NCBI GenBank assembly: GCA_039028695.1
Contig: JBCCHN010000077.1
Location: 1-24,134, forward strand
Direction of reading: 5' to 3'
Length of the DNA: 24,134 nt
DNA from: JANQKX01 sp039028695
GTDB lineage: Bacteria > Pseudomonadota > Alphaproteobacteria > Kiloniellales > Kiloniellaceae
Shown here: positions 7,905 through 15,760 of the stretch, in pieces
Layout: every line of letters starts with the position of its first letter
Position numbering within the stretch: position 1 is the first letter of the stretch
The notes under the pieces: model-generated
Seen by the model: only the letters and a program-made list of their open reading frames with translations
Told to the model about the DNA's origin: nothing
Databases searched by the model: none
Program-made: the position numbers and the translations under genes

Positions 7905-7944
7905 CTGTCACAAAAGTGAAATAAAACTGTCATATGGACTTCAT
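7905..7944 (+). promoter_or_regulatory. Tandem Pho box upstream of pstS
   Basis: Four 7-bp half-sites begin at 7905, 7916, 7927 and 7938, exactly 11 bp apart: CTGTCAC, GTGAAAT, CTGTCAT and ACTTCAT, with AT-rich 4-bp spacers in the first two gaps. The PhoB consensus is CTGTCAT repeated at 11-bp intervals, so this is two adjacent PhoB dimer sites. The first and third half-sites match well; the second and fourth are degenerate. It lies 66-105 bp before the pstS ATG and should replace the -35 element of a PhoB-activated promoter. No convincing -10 was found downstream. Confidence 0.85.
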
Positions 7945-8009
7945 GTGAAGGCGCTACCGCTGCGGTGAGTTTATCGCGTTGGCATCATTGTCATAGGAGA
8001 ACCCAGAAT

Positions 8010-9056
8010 ATGCCCAAGCTGAAATCCATCGCGGTGGCCCTTGCCGCCAGCGGTATTGCCTTTTCCCTCAGTACCGGCGCAGCATCTGCGCGTGACCAGA
8101 TCCAAATCGTCGGGTCTTCCACGGTCTTTCCCTTTTCCACCACTGTTGCCGAACGATTCGGCAAATCGACCGATTTCAATACCCCGGTGGTTGAGAGCAC
8201 CGGCTCCGGCGGTGGCTTGAAACTGTTCTGCTCCGGTTTGGGGCTGGACACCCCCGACATCACCAACGCGTCCCGTCGGATCAAGTCCTCGGAAGTGGAA
8301 ACCTGCGCCGAGAACGGCGTCACCGATGTTTTGGAAGTCAAGATCGGCTATGATGGCATCGTCATGGCCAACTCCCGCGAGAGCGATCAATATAACTTGA
8401 GCCTCAAGGACGTTTTCCTGGCCCTTGCCAAGGATGTTCCCGACGGAAATGGTGGTACGATCCCCAATCCCTACTCCACCTGGAACGAAGTCAATCCGGA
8501 GCTTCCGGACGTGAAGATTGAAGTACTGGGCCCGCCGCCGACCTCGGGCACCCGCGATGCCTTTGCCGAGCTGGCCCTGGAGGGGGGTTGCAAGTCCTTC
8601 GATTGGGTCAAGGAACTCAAGTCTACGGACAAAGACGCCTATAAGGCTCTCTGCCACACAGTCCGTGAAGACGGCCACTACATCCAGGCCGGCGAGAACG
8701 ACAATCTGATCGTTCAAAAACTGCAAGCCAATCCGGATGCCTTGGGTGTGTTCGGCTTTAGCTTCCTGGATCAAAACGGCGACGTCCTGCAGGGCAGCAC
8801 CGTTGACGGCGTGGCCCCTGAGTTCGACGCCATCGCCGTGGGTGACTATCCCGTCTCGCGCTCTTTGTACTTCTACGTCAAAAAGGCGCACGTGGGCGAG
8901 GTCCCCGGTATCGAGGCGTTCCTCGCCGAATTCACCAGCGATAAGGCATGGGGTGAAGAAGGCTATCTGGCCGACAAAGGCCTGATCCCCATGACCGATG
9001 AAGAGCGGGCCACCTGGGCCGCATCGGTCAAGAATCTCGACAACCTGTCCATGTAA
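8010..9056 (+). CDS. pstS: Periplasmic phosphate-binding protein PstS
   Basis: A 348-residue precursor with a Sec signal peptide (MPKLKSIAV start, hydrophobic core about 7-20, likely cleavage after ASA at 25-27). The mature protein has the phosphate-contact segments GSSTVFPF (35-42), STGSGGG (63-69) and TSGTRD (178-183), typical of PstS, which captures phosphate in the periplasm and delivers it to PstCA. Four cysteines (74, 99, 194, 215) could form periplasmic disulfides. ATG 8010 is chosen because AGGAGA lies 9 nt upstream and the signal peptide starts there; an upstream in-frame start at 7965 would spoil the signal peptide. First gene after the Pho box. Confidence 0.95.
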   Translation: MPKLKSIAVALAASGIAFSLSTGAASARDQIQIVGSSTVFPFSTTVAERFGKSTDFNTPVVESTGSGGGLKLFCSGLGLDTPDITNASRRIKSSEVETCAENGVTDVLEVKIGYDGIVMANSRESDQYNLSLKDVFLALAKDVPDGNGGTIPNPYSTWNEVNPELPDVKIEVLGPPPTSGTRDAFAELALEGGCKSFDWVKELKSTDKDAYKALCHTVREDGHYIQAGENDNLIVQKLQANPDALGVFGFSFLDQNGDVLQGSTVDGVAPEFDAIAVGDYPVSRSLYFYVKKAHVGEVPGIEAFLAEFTSDKAWGEEGYLADKGLIPMTDEERATWAASVKNLDNLSM

Positions 9057-9070
9057 AGAGTGCCTTTACC

Positions 9071-9113
9071 GTCAGGGGCGGACTTTTCCCCTCCCCCCAA
9101 GGCCGCCCCTGAC
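9071..9113 (+). terminator. pstS-pstC intercistronic hairpin (partial terminator or mRNA stabiliser)
   Basis: A perfect 11-bp inverted repeat, GTCAGGGGCGG (9071-9081) and CCGCCCCTGAC (9103-9113), encloses a pyrimidine-rich 21-nt loop 15 bp after the pstS stop. Only a short TTTT follows, so it is more likely an attenuator or 3'-end stabiliser than a full terminator. Such a structure would let the binding protein be made in excess over the membrane permease. Confidence 0.65.
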
Positions 9114-9154
9114 ACTTTTCCGCAATTGGATTTAATTTATACCGAGCAAATAAG

Positions 9155-10114
9155 ATGGCCAGCCTGGACATTCCGAAAGTCGACCTGACCACCCGACGAA
9201 AATCCAGGTTTTTCGAACGGCTGATCATGGCCGTTTTGATCGGCTGTTCCTTGGTCGCGATTGCCGTGACCATTGCCATCGTTTTGTCGCTGCTTTTCGA
9301 AGCCCTGCGGTTTTTTGAGAAAGTTCCCGTCACCGAATTTCTATTTGGCCTCGAGTGGAGCCCGCAAACCGCCATCCGGTCGGACCAAATCGGCGCCGCA
9401 GGCAAGTTCGGCGCCATTCCGCTCATAACCGGCACCCTTCTGATCAGCGCCATCGCCATGATGGTCGCGACTCCAATCGGCCTCGCATCCGCCGTTTACT
9501 TGGCGGAATTCGCCGGGCCCAAGACCCGGAGCATCGTCAAGCCCCTGCTGGAGATGCTGGCCGGTGTACCCACGGTGGTTTATGGTTTCTTCGCGGCGCT
9601 CATCATTGCCCCTTTGATCCGCAATACGGGCGGCAGCCTGGGACTGGAGGTAGCCTCGGAAAGCGCGCTGGCTGCCGGCCTGGTGATGGGCGTGATGATC
9701 ATGCCGTTGATCTCATCCCTGTCCGACGACGTCATCAATTCCGTGCCCCAGTCCCTGCGTGACGCCTCCTTGGGAATGGGCGCCACCCATGCGGAGACCA
9801 TCAAGAAGGTGGTATTACCGGCGGCCCTGCCGGGTATCGCCGGTAGTCTGTTGTTGGCCGTCTCAACGGCCATCGGCGAGACCATGATCGTGGTCATGGC
9901 TGCCGGCCTGTCCGCCAACTTTACCGCCAATCCCCTTGAAGCCGTGACGACGGTAACCGTGCAGATCGTGGCCCTGCTGACCGGTGACCAGGAATTTGAC
10001 AGCGCCAAAACCCTGTCGGCCTTTGCCCTCGGGCTCTTGCTGTTTGTCGCAACCTTGATCCTCAACGTGATCGCGCTGAAGATCGTCAAGCATTACCGAG
10101 AGCAATATGACTGA
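9155..10114 (+). CDS. pstC: Phosphate ABC transporter permease PstC
   Basis: A 319-residue inner-membrane permease with a first helix at about 23-50, a periplasmic segment, further helices from about 88, and the cytoplasmic EAA loop that docks to the ATPase (about 202-222, DASLGMGATHAETIKKVVLP). The length equals that of E. coli PstC, whereas several alphaproteobacterial PstC proteins carry long N-terminal extensions. With PstA it forms the channel for phosphate. The ribosome-binding site upstream of ATG 9155 is weak (GAGCAAATAAG). The last 8 bp overlap pstA, so PstC and PstA synthesis is coupled. Confidence 0.95.
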   Translation: MASLDIPKVDLTTRRKSRFFERLIMAVLIGCSLVAIAVTIAIVLSLLFEALRFFEKVPVTEFLFGLEWSPQTAIRSDQIGAAGKFGAIPLITGTLLISAIAMMVATPIGLASAVYLAEFAGPKTRSIVKPLLEMLAGVPTVVYGFFAALIIAPLIRNTGGSLGLEVASESALAAGLVMGVMIMPLISSLSDDVINSVPQSLRDASLGMGATHAETIKKVVLPAALPGIAGSLLLAVSTAIGETMIVVMAAGLSANFTANPLEAVTTVTVQIVALLTGDQEFDSAKTLSAFALGLLLFVATLILNVIALKIVKHYREQYD

Positions 10115-11366
10115 TCCCTTTGGCGCTCAGCAGATCGGCCTGAAGAAGCGGCATGCCGCCGAGCGCCGATTCATTTGGGGTGGTCGACTGGCCATCACTT
10201 CGGCGCTAGGTTTCCTGCTCGCCATGACGATCACCATCGGCTGGTTTGCCGTTGGTGCTTTGACCCAGACGGACATTCGTCTGCCGGTGAACCTGGGCCC
10301 AGAGGCCATCGACCCGCAGTATCTGCGGGGCGCCGACTACGGTAAAATCGTCAAAGATGCGCTGAAAGCCGAGTTCCCGGAAGTCACGAAACGTGGCGAG
10401 CGGCGCAAGCTCTATGGTTTGCTGAGCCCCGATGCTGGCTTTGAACTGCAGCTCAAAGTCACAAGCGATCCCGCGCTACTCGGTAGTACGCACGAAATTT
10501 GGTTTTTAGCCTCCGACGAGATCGACCAGCTGATCAAGGGCAAGGTCGACGTCAGCCTAGACGAAAGTCAGCGGCGCATTACCGACCAGGAGCTGGGATG
10601 GGTCGATCATCTGGAGGCGCAAGGCAACCTGCGACGCACCTTCAATGCGCGCTTTTTTACCAGCGGCGATTCCCGCGAGCCGGAGTTGGCGGGCATCCTG
10701 GGCGCCTTGGTGGGATCAGCCCTGAGCCTGACGGTTTGCTTTTTGATTTGCTTTCCGGTGGGCGTTTTCGCCGCCATTTATCTGGAAGAGTTTGCCAAGA
10801 AAAATCGCATCAGCGAGATCATCGAAGTCAACATCAATAATCTGGCGGCGGTGCCGTCCATCGTTTTCGGGCTTTTGGGGTTGGCCATTCTCCTCAACGT
10901 CTTTGGGCTACCCCGATCCTCACCTCTCGTAGGTGGTATGGTCTTGGCACTCATGACCCTGCCCGCCATCATTATCGCGGCACGGGCCGCCCTGGGCGCC
11001 GTGCCGCCTTCGGTGCGTGAGGCGGCCCTGGGCCTGGGAGCGAGTCGCATTGAGACCACCTTTCATCATGTGGTACCCCTTGCCATGCCGGGCATGCTGA
11101 CCGGAGCCATTGTGGGCATGGCCCGGGCATTGGGCGAAACCGCCCCTTTGTTGATGATCGGTATGGTGGCTTTTATCGTGGATGTGCCAAACAGTATCGT
11201 AAAGCCCGCCACTGCGCTGCCGGTGCAGATCTTTTTGTGGGCGGACAGCCCCGAGCGGGCTTTCTTGGAAAAGACCTCGGCGGCGATCATTGTGTTGTTG
11301 TTATTTCTCGTATTGATGAATCTTGCCGCCATCATCCTGCGGCGTAAATATGAACGCAGATTTTAG
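10107..11366 (+). CDS. pstA: Phosphate ABC transporter permease PstA, with large periplasmic domain
   Basis: A 419-residue permease. A cytoplasmic N-tail leads into helix 1 (about 27-53). A hydrophilic, presumably periplasmic region of about 140 residues (54-195) follows, then the remaining helices from about 197, with the EAA loop at about 304-324 (REAALGLGASRIETTFHHVV). E. coli PstA has 296 residues and lacks so large an insert; related alphaproteobacteria tend to have long forms. The insert has no motif I recognise. The ATG lies inside the end of pstC, with an 8-bp overlap. Partner of PstC in the phosphate importer. Confidence 0.93.
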   Translation: MTDPFGAQQIGLKKRHAAERRFIWGGRLAITSALGFLLAMTITIGWFAVGALTQTDIRLPVNLGPEAIDPQYLRGADYGKIVKDALKAEFPEVTKRGERRKLYGLLSPDAGFELQLKVTSDPALLGSTHEIWFLASDEIDQLIKGKVDVSLDESQRRITDQELGWVDHLEAQGNLRRTFNARFFTSGDSREPELAGILGALVGSALSLTVCFLICFPVGVFAAIYLEEFAKKNRISEIIEVNINNLAAVPSIVFGLLGLAILLNVFGLPRSSPLVGGMVLALMTLPAIIIAARAALGAVPPSVREAALGLGASRIETTFHHVVPLAMPGMLTGAIVGMARALGETAPLLMIGMVAFIVDVPNSIVKPATALPVQIFLWADSPERAFLEKTSAAIIVLLLFLVLMNLAAIILRRKYERRF

Positions 11367-11375
11367 GAGACCTTG

Positions 11376-12194
11376 ATGCTGATGCAGGTTGACGCAAGCG
11401 ATAGTCCGGACATCATGAGCGCTGTCGGCGCTCACATGCCGCCCGCCATATCGGCCCGTGGCGTGAATGTTTACTACGGCACCAAACAGGCTCTCAACGA
11501 CATCGCCATCGATTTCGAGCGCAATCAGGTTACCTCCCTGATCGGGCCGTCGGGCTGCGGCAAGACCACGTTCCTGCGCTGCCTAAATCGTATGAATGAT
11601 CTGATCGAGGGCTGCCGGGTTGAGGGCGTGATCAATATTGAAGGGCAAAACATCTATGCCCCAGCGGTCGATGTGGTGGCGTTGCGGGCACACGTGGGCA
11701 TGGTTTTTCAAAAACCCAATCCCTTCCCAAAATCCATCTTTGACAATGTTGCCTATGGACCCCGGATTCATGGGATCGCCTCGGCACGCGACGAGCTGAT
11801 GGAGATTGTCGAGCGCAGTCTGCGCCGGGCCAGTCTTTGGGACGAGGTTCACGATCGCCTGGATCAGCCCGGGACCGGCCTGTCGGGCGGTCAGCAGCAA
11901 CGCCTGTGCATCGCCCGGGCGATCGCCATCGAACCGGAAGTGATTCTGATGGACGAGCCCTGTTCCGCCCTGGACCCCATCGCTACGGCCAAGATTGAGG
12001 AACTGATTGACGAGCTGCGGGAGCAGTTCACGATCATCATCGTGACCCATTCCATGCAGCAAGCGGCCCGGGTTTCTCAAAAGACCGCCTTTTTCCATTT
12101 GGGCGAGCTGGTCGAACAAGGCGCGACCGAGCAGATCTTCACGTCGCCACAAGACACACGCACTGAAAACTACATCACCGGCCGCATCGGATGA
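11376..12194 (+). CDS. pstB: Phosphate ABC transporter ATP-binding protein PstB
   Basis: A 272-residue ATPase with Walker A GPSGCGKTT (57-65), the Q-loop in VFQKPNPFP, the signature LSGGQQQRLCIARAIA (169-184), Walker B VILMDEP (189-195) and the H-loop His225. The PstB-typical NRMNDL follows Walker A. It powers phosphate import through PstCA and takes part in signalling to PhoR with PhoU. ATG 11376 sits 6 nt after AGGAG and is preferred to the adjacent TTG at 11373. It follows pstA by 9 bp, and its stop overlaps an in-frame ATG of phoU. Confidence 0.97.
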   Translation: MLMQVDASDSPDIMSAVGAHMPPAISARGVNVYYGTKQALNDIAIDFERNQVTSLIGPSGCGKTTFLRCLNRMNDLIEGCRVEGVINIEGQNIYAPAVDVVALRAHVGMVFQKPNPFPKSIFDNVAYGPRIHGIASARDELMEIVERSLRRASLWDEVHDRLDQPGTGLSGGQQQRLCIARAIAIEPEVILMDEPCSALDPIATAKIEELIDELREQFTIIIVTHSMQQAARVSQKTAFFHLGELVEQGATEQIFTSPQDTRTENYITGRIG

Positions 12195-12208
12195 GTTCGG
12201 AGACCGCC

Positions 12209-12931
12209 ATGACCACCGATCCCCATATCGTAACATCCTTCGACGATGAGCTCAGGCGCATCGAGGGGCTTGTCTTAGAAATGTCAGGGTTGGTTGAAGC
12301 GCAGATTCAAGACTGCGTCACCTGTCTTTTTCGCCAAGACCTTGAACTGGTCCAGAAAGTTAAGGCGAGCGACAAGCAGGTCGACCGTTTGGAGCTGGAA
12401 ATCGGCGAACTGGCGATTCAGATCCTGGCACAACGCCAACCCTTGGCTCAGGACCTGCGCGGTGTTGTTTCGGTGCTTAAGATCGCCGGCAATGTGGAGC
12501 GCATCGGCGATTACGCGAAAAACATTGCCAAGCGCAGCAGCACACTGGGTAAAACGCCGCCCGTGGATGCCGCCACCGCCACCATGAAAAGGATGAGTGC
12601 GACAGTCCAAGAAATGGTCCGCGGCGTCATCGATGCTTATGTGGCGCGGGATTTGGAAACCGCCGACCTGTTGCGGGATCGGGATGAGGAGGTGGACCTT
12701 ATGCACAACTCCCTCTTCCGCGAGCTCTTAACCTACATGATGGAAGACCCCCGCAATATTTCGCCCTGCATGCACCTCTTGTTCATTGCCAAGAACTTCG
12801 AACGGATGGGCGATCATGCCACCAACATCGCCGAACAGGTCCACTATCTGGTCTCCGGTACCCTACCGGGCGATGACAGGCCAAAGAGCGATAAAACCAG
12901 TTATATCGCCGTCGACTCAGAAGCTTCCTAA
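12209..12931 (+). CDS. phoU: Phosphate signalling complex protein PhoU
   Basis: A 240-residue all-helical protein built from two PhoU repeats. The first has LELEIGELAIQILAQRQP and NVERIGDYAKNIAKR; the second has NFERMGDHATNIAEQVHYLVSG. The E/D-rich motifs ERIGDYAKNI and ERMGDHATNI are the metal-binding signatures of the family. PhoU links PstB to PhoR and keeps PhoB unphosphorylated when phosphate is plentiful. ATG 12209 is preferred because GGAG lies 6 nt before it. An upstream in-frame ATG at 12191 overlaps the pstB stop (ATGA) and could be used instead, adding six residues. The stop overlaps the phoB ATG by one base. Confidence 0.96.
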   Translation: MTTDPHIVTSFDDELRRIEGLVLEMSGLVEAQIQDCVTCLFRQDLELVQKVKASDKQVDRLELEIGELAIQILAQRQPLAQDLRGVVSVLKIAGNVERIGDYAKNIAKRSSTLGKTPPVDAATATMKRMSATVQEMVRGVIDAYVARDLETADLLRDRDEEVDLMHNSLFRELLTYMMEDPRNISPCMHLLFIAKNFERMGDHATNIAEQVHYLVSGTLPGDDRPKSDKTSYIAVDSEAS

Positions 12932-13662
12932 TGAATAGCCTGCCTCATCAACATCAAATGGCCGCCATGGTAAACCCATTATCACCGCACATCTTGGTCA
13001 TTGAGGACGAACTTCCTCAGATGGAACTGCTCGCTTATAATTTAGAAAAGGAAGGCTTTCGGGTCACCCGCGCCATGAACGGCGAGGAGGGTTTGCTTTC
13101 GGCGCAGGAAAGCTTCCCGGATTTGATTATCCTGGATTGGATGTTACCGATCGTGCCGGGCATCGAGGTCTGTCGGCAACTCAAAAGAGGCCGAGATACG
13201 GCACAGATACCGGTGATGATGCTCACCGCGCGCGGTGAGGAAACCGACCGTGTGCGAGGTCTGGATACAGGTGCGGACGACTATGTGGTCAAGCCCTATT
13301 CGGTGGGAGAGCTGATTGCCCGCGTGCGGGCCATGCTGCGGCGTGTGAGGCCTGCCAGTGTGGGACAGTTTCTATCTCATGCCGAACTTTCGGTCGACAC
13401 GGAAAAGCATCGGGTGAGCTATAAGAACCATGATGTCCGCCTTGGCCCAACCGAGTTTCGCTTGCTCTGCACTCTCTTAGAGAACCCGGGGCGAGTCTGG
13501 GGTCGTGACCAGTTGCTCGATCGGGTTTGGGGCATGGAAAAGGATATCGATATGCGCACCGTCGATGTCCATGTTGGGCGCCTTCGCAAGGCCTTGCGCA
13601 AGGAAGCCGGCAGCGACCCAATTCGCACAGTGCGGGGCTTCGGCTACGCCTTGGACCAATAG
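12931..13662 (+). CDS. phoB: Phosphate regulon response regulator PhoB
   Basis: A 243-residue OmpR-class regulator. The receiver domain (about 19-135) has acidic residues Glu25 and Asp26, phosphoacceptor Asp69 in LDWMLP, Thr99 and Lys121. The C-terminal winged helix ends in DPIRTVRGFGYALDQ. Phosphorylated PhoB binds Pho boxes such as the one upstream of pstS, so the cluster is probably autoactivated through read-through from that promoter. The ATG at 12931 overlaps the phoU stop (TAATG). It adds about 18 residues before the receiver fold, and internal ATGs at 12958 and 12967 are alternatives without better ribosome-binding sites. Confidence 0.96.
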   Translation: MNSLPHQHQMAAMVNPLSPHILVIEDELPQMELLAYNLEKEGFRVTRAMNGEEGLLSAQESFPDLIILDWMLPIVPGIEVCRQLKRGRDTAQIPVMMLTARGEETDRVRGLDTGADDYVVKPYSVGELIARVRAMLRRVRPASVGQFLSHAELSVDTEKHRVSYKNHDVRLGPTEFRLLCTLLENPGRVWGRDQLLDRVWGMEKDIDMRTVDVHVGRLRKALRKEAGSDPIRTVRGFGYALDQ

Positions 13663-13690
13663 TCCAATCCAGCAGTCTGGACCAATGGAC

Positions 13691-13726
13691 GGGCCTTTTT
13701 TGGCAGTAGAGGCCCGCCAAAAAGCC
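13691..13726 (+). terminator. Possible terminator between phoB and the TauE-family gene
   Basis: Segments 13696-13704 (TTTTTTGGC) and 13716-13724 (GCCAAAAAG) can pair over 9 bp including one wobble, with an 11-nt loop. There is no T-run after the stem, so termination is doubtful. A second small dyad, TTGGAC and GTCCAA, spans the phoB stop. Confidence 0.3.
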
Positions 13727-13789
13727 TGATATGAGGGTTCCTTCCGGCGCGCCTTTGCCGCCGGCACCCATAGACAGCGCGCCTTGACC

Positions 13790-14551
13790 ATGCTGCAGCA
13801 GATTTCTTCCCTTGTCGCCCTGGACGGCGTCTTCCTCGCCCTAGGCCTCCTGGCGGTATTTGCCGGCGCTTTCTTGAAGGGCTACACCGGGTTCGGCGCC
13901 TCCATGTTTTGGGTTACGAGCCTTTCGTTGCTGCTGCCGCCCTTGGAAGTGGTGCCCATGGTGTTGATGTTCGAGGTCATCACCAGCCTGGTGCTGTTGC
14001 CCCAGGTCTGGCAGGACGTGCGCTGGAAATCCATTTTGACTCTCATGGCCGGGACCGCTGTCTTTACGCCGTTGGGGATTTACGGTCTGGCCTCTTTGCC
14101 GGCGGACCCCATTCGAATCGGCCTTGCCGCAGCCGTTTTTATTTTGGCCATCCTCATGCTGCAAGGCTATAGCTTCAAAAAGGAGCCGGGACAGGGCGCC
14201 ACCTTTGGCATTGGCGCAGTGGCCGGTGTGTTGAATGGGAGCATGGGTATCGCCGGGCCACCGGTGGTCTTGTTTTATTTTTCCTCGCCCATCGGCGTCA
14301 CCGCCGGGCGCGCCTCAATCGTTGCTTTTTTCTTCGGCACGGACCTCATGGGCACGGCCATGTTTGCCAGCCAGGGATTTATTGGAGAAACGGTTCTTTG
14401 GCGCACGGCCCTTTTCGTCCCCGTAATCGTGGTCGGTGCCCTTTTGGGACATCGGGGCTTTGTCCTCACCGACGTGGCGACTTTTAAGAAGATTGCCCTT
14501 TTTGTCCTGATGGTCCTAGCCGCCGCCCTCATCCTGCGGGTGTTTTGGTAG
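13790..14551 (+). CDS. TauE/SafE-family membrane permease (putative sulfite/organosulfur exporter)
   Basis: A 253-residue, very hydrophobic protein with about eight predicted membrane helices. It has the family hallmarks: an early AGAFLKGYTGFGASMF segment and, in the second half, AGVLNGSMGIAGPPVVLFYF. TauE/SafE proteins are proposed exporters of sulfite, sulfoacetate or related anions; specificity cannot be told from sequence. ATG 13790 is used; a TTG at 13784 is possible, and neither has a strong ribosome-binding site. It lies 127 bp after phoB on the same strand, so it could receive Pho read-through. The rodA gene converges on it, with 43 bp between the two stops. Confidence 0.85.
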   Translation: MLQQISSLVALDGVFLALGLLAVFAGAFLKGYTGFGASMFWVTSLSLLLPPLEVVPMVLMFEVITSLVLLPQVWQDVRWKSILTLMAGTAVFTPLGIYGLASLPADPIRIGLAAAVFILAILMLQGYSFKKEPGQGATFGIGAVAGVLNGSMGIAGPPVVLFYFSSPIGVTAGRASIVAFFFGTDLMGTAMFASQGFIGETVLWRTALFVPVIVVGALLGHRGFVLTDVATFKKIALFVLMVLAAALILRVFW

Positions 14552-14594
14552 ATGCGGAAAGCTCTTTGGCGACATCATCGAAAACGGAATTTGC

Positions 14595-15755
14595 CTAAAG
14601 CTGTTCGGCGACCCCGCGTCGGGAGATGCGGATATCCCGATGGACGGAAGCGGAGATGAGAAGGCCGAAGCCGGCCATGACCGTGAGCATGGCCGTGCCG
14701 CCGTAAGAGATCAACGGCAGGGGCACGCCGACCACGGGCACGAGCCCCATGACCATGGCGATGTTGATGAAGACATAGAGGAAAAGGTTTACCGTCAAAC
14801 CCACCGCCAAGAGAGACCCGAAGCGGTTCCGACAGCGCAGTGCAATGGCAAAGCCGTAGGCCAGAACCAATGCGTAGAGCACTAAGAGGCATAGGCCACC
14901 GATCATGCCCCATTCCTCGGCCATCATGGTAAAGATGAAATCGGTCTGTTTCTCAGGAAGAAAGTTCAAATGGGCCTGGGTGCCCTGCAAGAAGCCTCGG
15001 CCGGTCAATCCGCCCGAGCCCAAAGCTATTTTAGACTGCAGAATATGATAGCCGGCGCCCAGAGGGTCGGTTTCGGGGTCCAGAAATGTCAAAACGCGGC
15101 GCTGCTGATATTCATGCAAGAATTGCCAGGCGATGGGCACGGCCGCCCCGCCGGCGACAATGACAAGGGCAAACTTCCACAAGCGCACACCCGCACAGAA
15201 AAAAACCGCACCGGCTGCTGCCACCAAAACCAAGGTAGTCCCTAAGTCGGGCTGTTTTAAAACCAAGGCCGCCGGAGCGATTACCAGGCCCAAAGGTACG
15301 ATCAGACTAAAGGGTCGTCCGATTTCTTCTTTAGACAGACCATGAAAGTAGCGGGCCAATGCCAGGATCAAGGCGACCTTCATGAGTTCGGAAGGCTGAA
15401 GCTGAATAACCTTTAGGTCAATCCAGCGCTGGGCACCCATACCCACTGTCCCCATAACTTCAACGGCACCCAAAAGTACCAATACGGCAAAATAAATGCC
15501 GTAGGCATGGCGGAACCAAAAGCGAATATCCACCACCGCCAAACAAAGCATCATCACCAAGCCGGCCGCAAAGCGAACTGCTTGTCGGGAGGCCCAAGGA
15601 TCCATCGAGCCATCGGCAGCGGAATAGAGCATGGTAAAGCCGATAAAGGAGATGGCGCTGACTAGAAAAATTAGGCCCCAATTAACCTGCCATAGCTTTT
15701 CGGCCAGGTTCATGTTCTTGGTGGGAGACTGCAGAGTCTTGCCAGAAATTGCCAC
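14595..15755 (-). CDS. rodA: Rod-shape-determining SEDS glycosyltransferase RodA
   Basis: A 386-residue SEDS-family protein with about ten membrane helices, the inner-membrane peptidoglycan glycosyltransferase of the elongasome. Conserved features are WIDLKVIQLQPSEL (111-124), QPDLGT (168-173) and the extracytoplasmic loop NFLPEKQTDFIF (264-275), which holds the essential Asp272. PLPLISYGGT lies near the end. The start is GTG at 15755, five bases after the mrdA stop, with GAGG just upstream. An internal ATG at 15713 would shorten the N-terminus by 14 residues. RodA works with PBP2, encoded directly before it. Last gene of the mre operon. Confidence 0.95.
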   Translation of the reverse strand: MAISGKTLQSPTKNMNLAEKLWQVNWGLIFLVSAISFIGFTMLYSAADGSMDPWASRQAVRFAAGLVMMLCLAVVDIRFWFRHAYGIYFAVLVLLGAVEVMGTVGMGAQRWIDLKVIQLQPSELMKVALILALARYFHGLSKEEIGRPFSLIVPLGLVIAPAALVLKQPDLGTTLVLVAAAGAVFFCAGVRLWKFALVIVAGGAAVPIAWQFLHEYQQRRVLTFLDPETDPLGAGYHILQSKIALGSGGLTGRGFLQGTQAHLNFLPEKQTDFIFTMMAEEWGMIGGLCLLVLYALVLAYGFAIALRCRNRFGSLLAVGLTVNLFLYVFINIAMVMGLVPVVGVPLPLISYGGTAMLTVMAGFGLLISASVHRDIRISRRGVAEQL

Positions 15756-15760
15756 GTGCC

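Noticed and set aside
7971..8891. Minus-strand frame of 306 residues inside pstS
   Set aside because: The opposite strand encodes an unmistakable PstS with signal peptide and ribosome-binding site; the antisense product has no family features.
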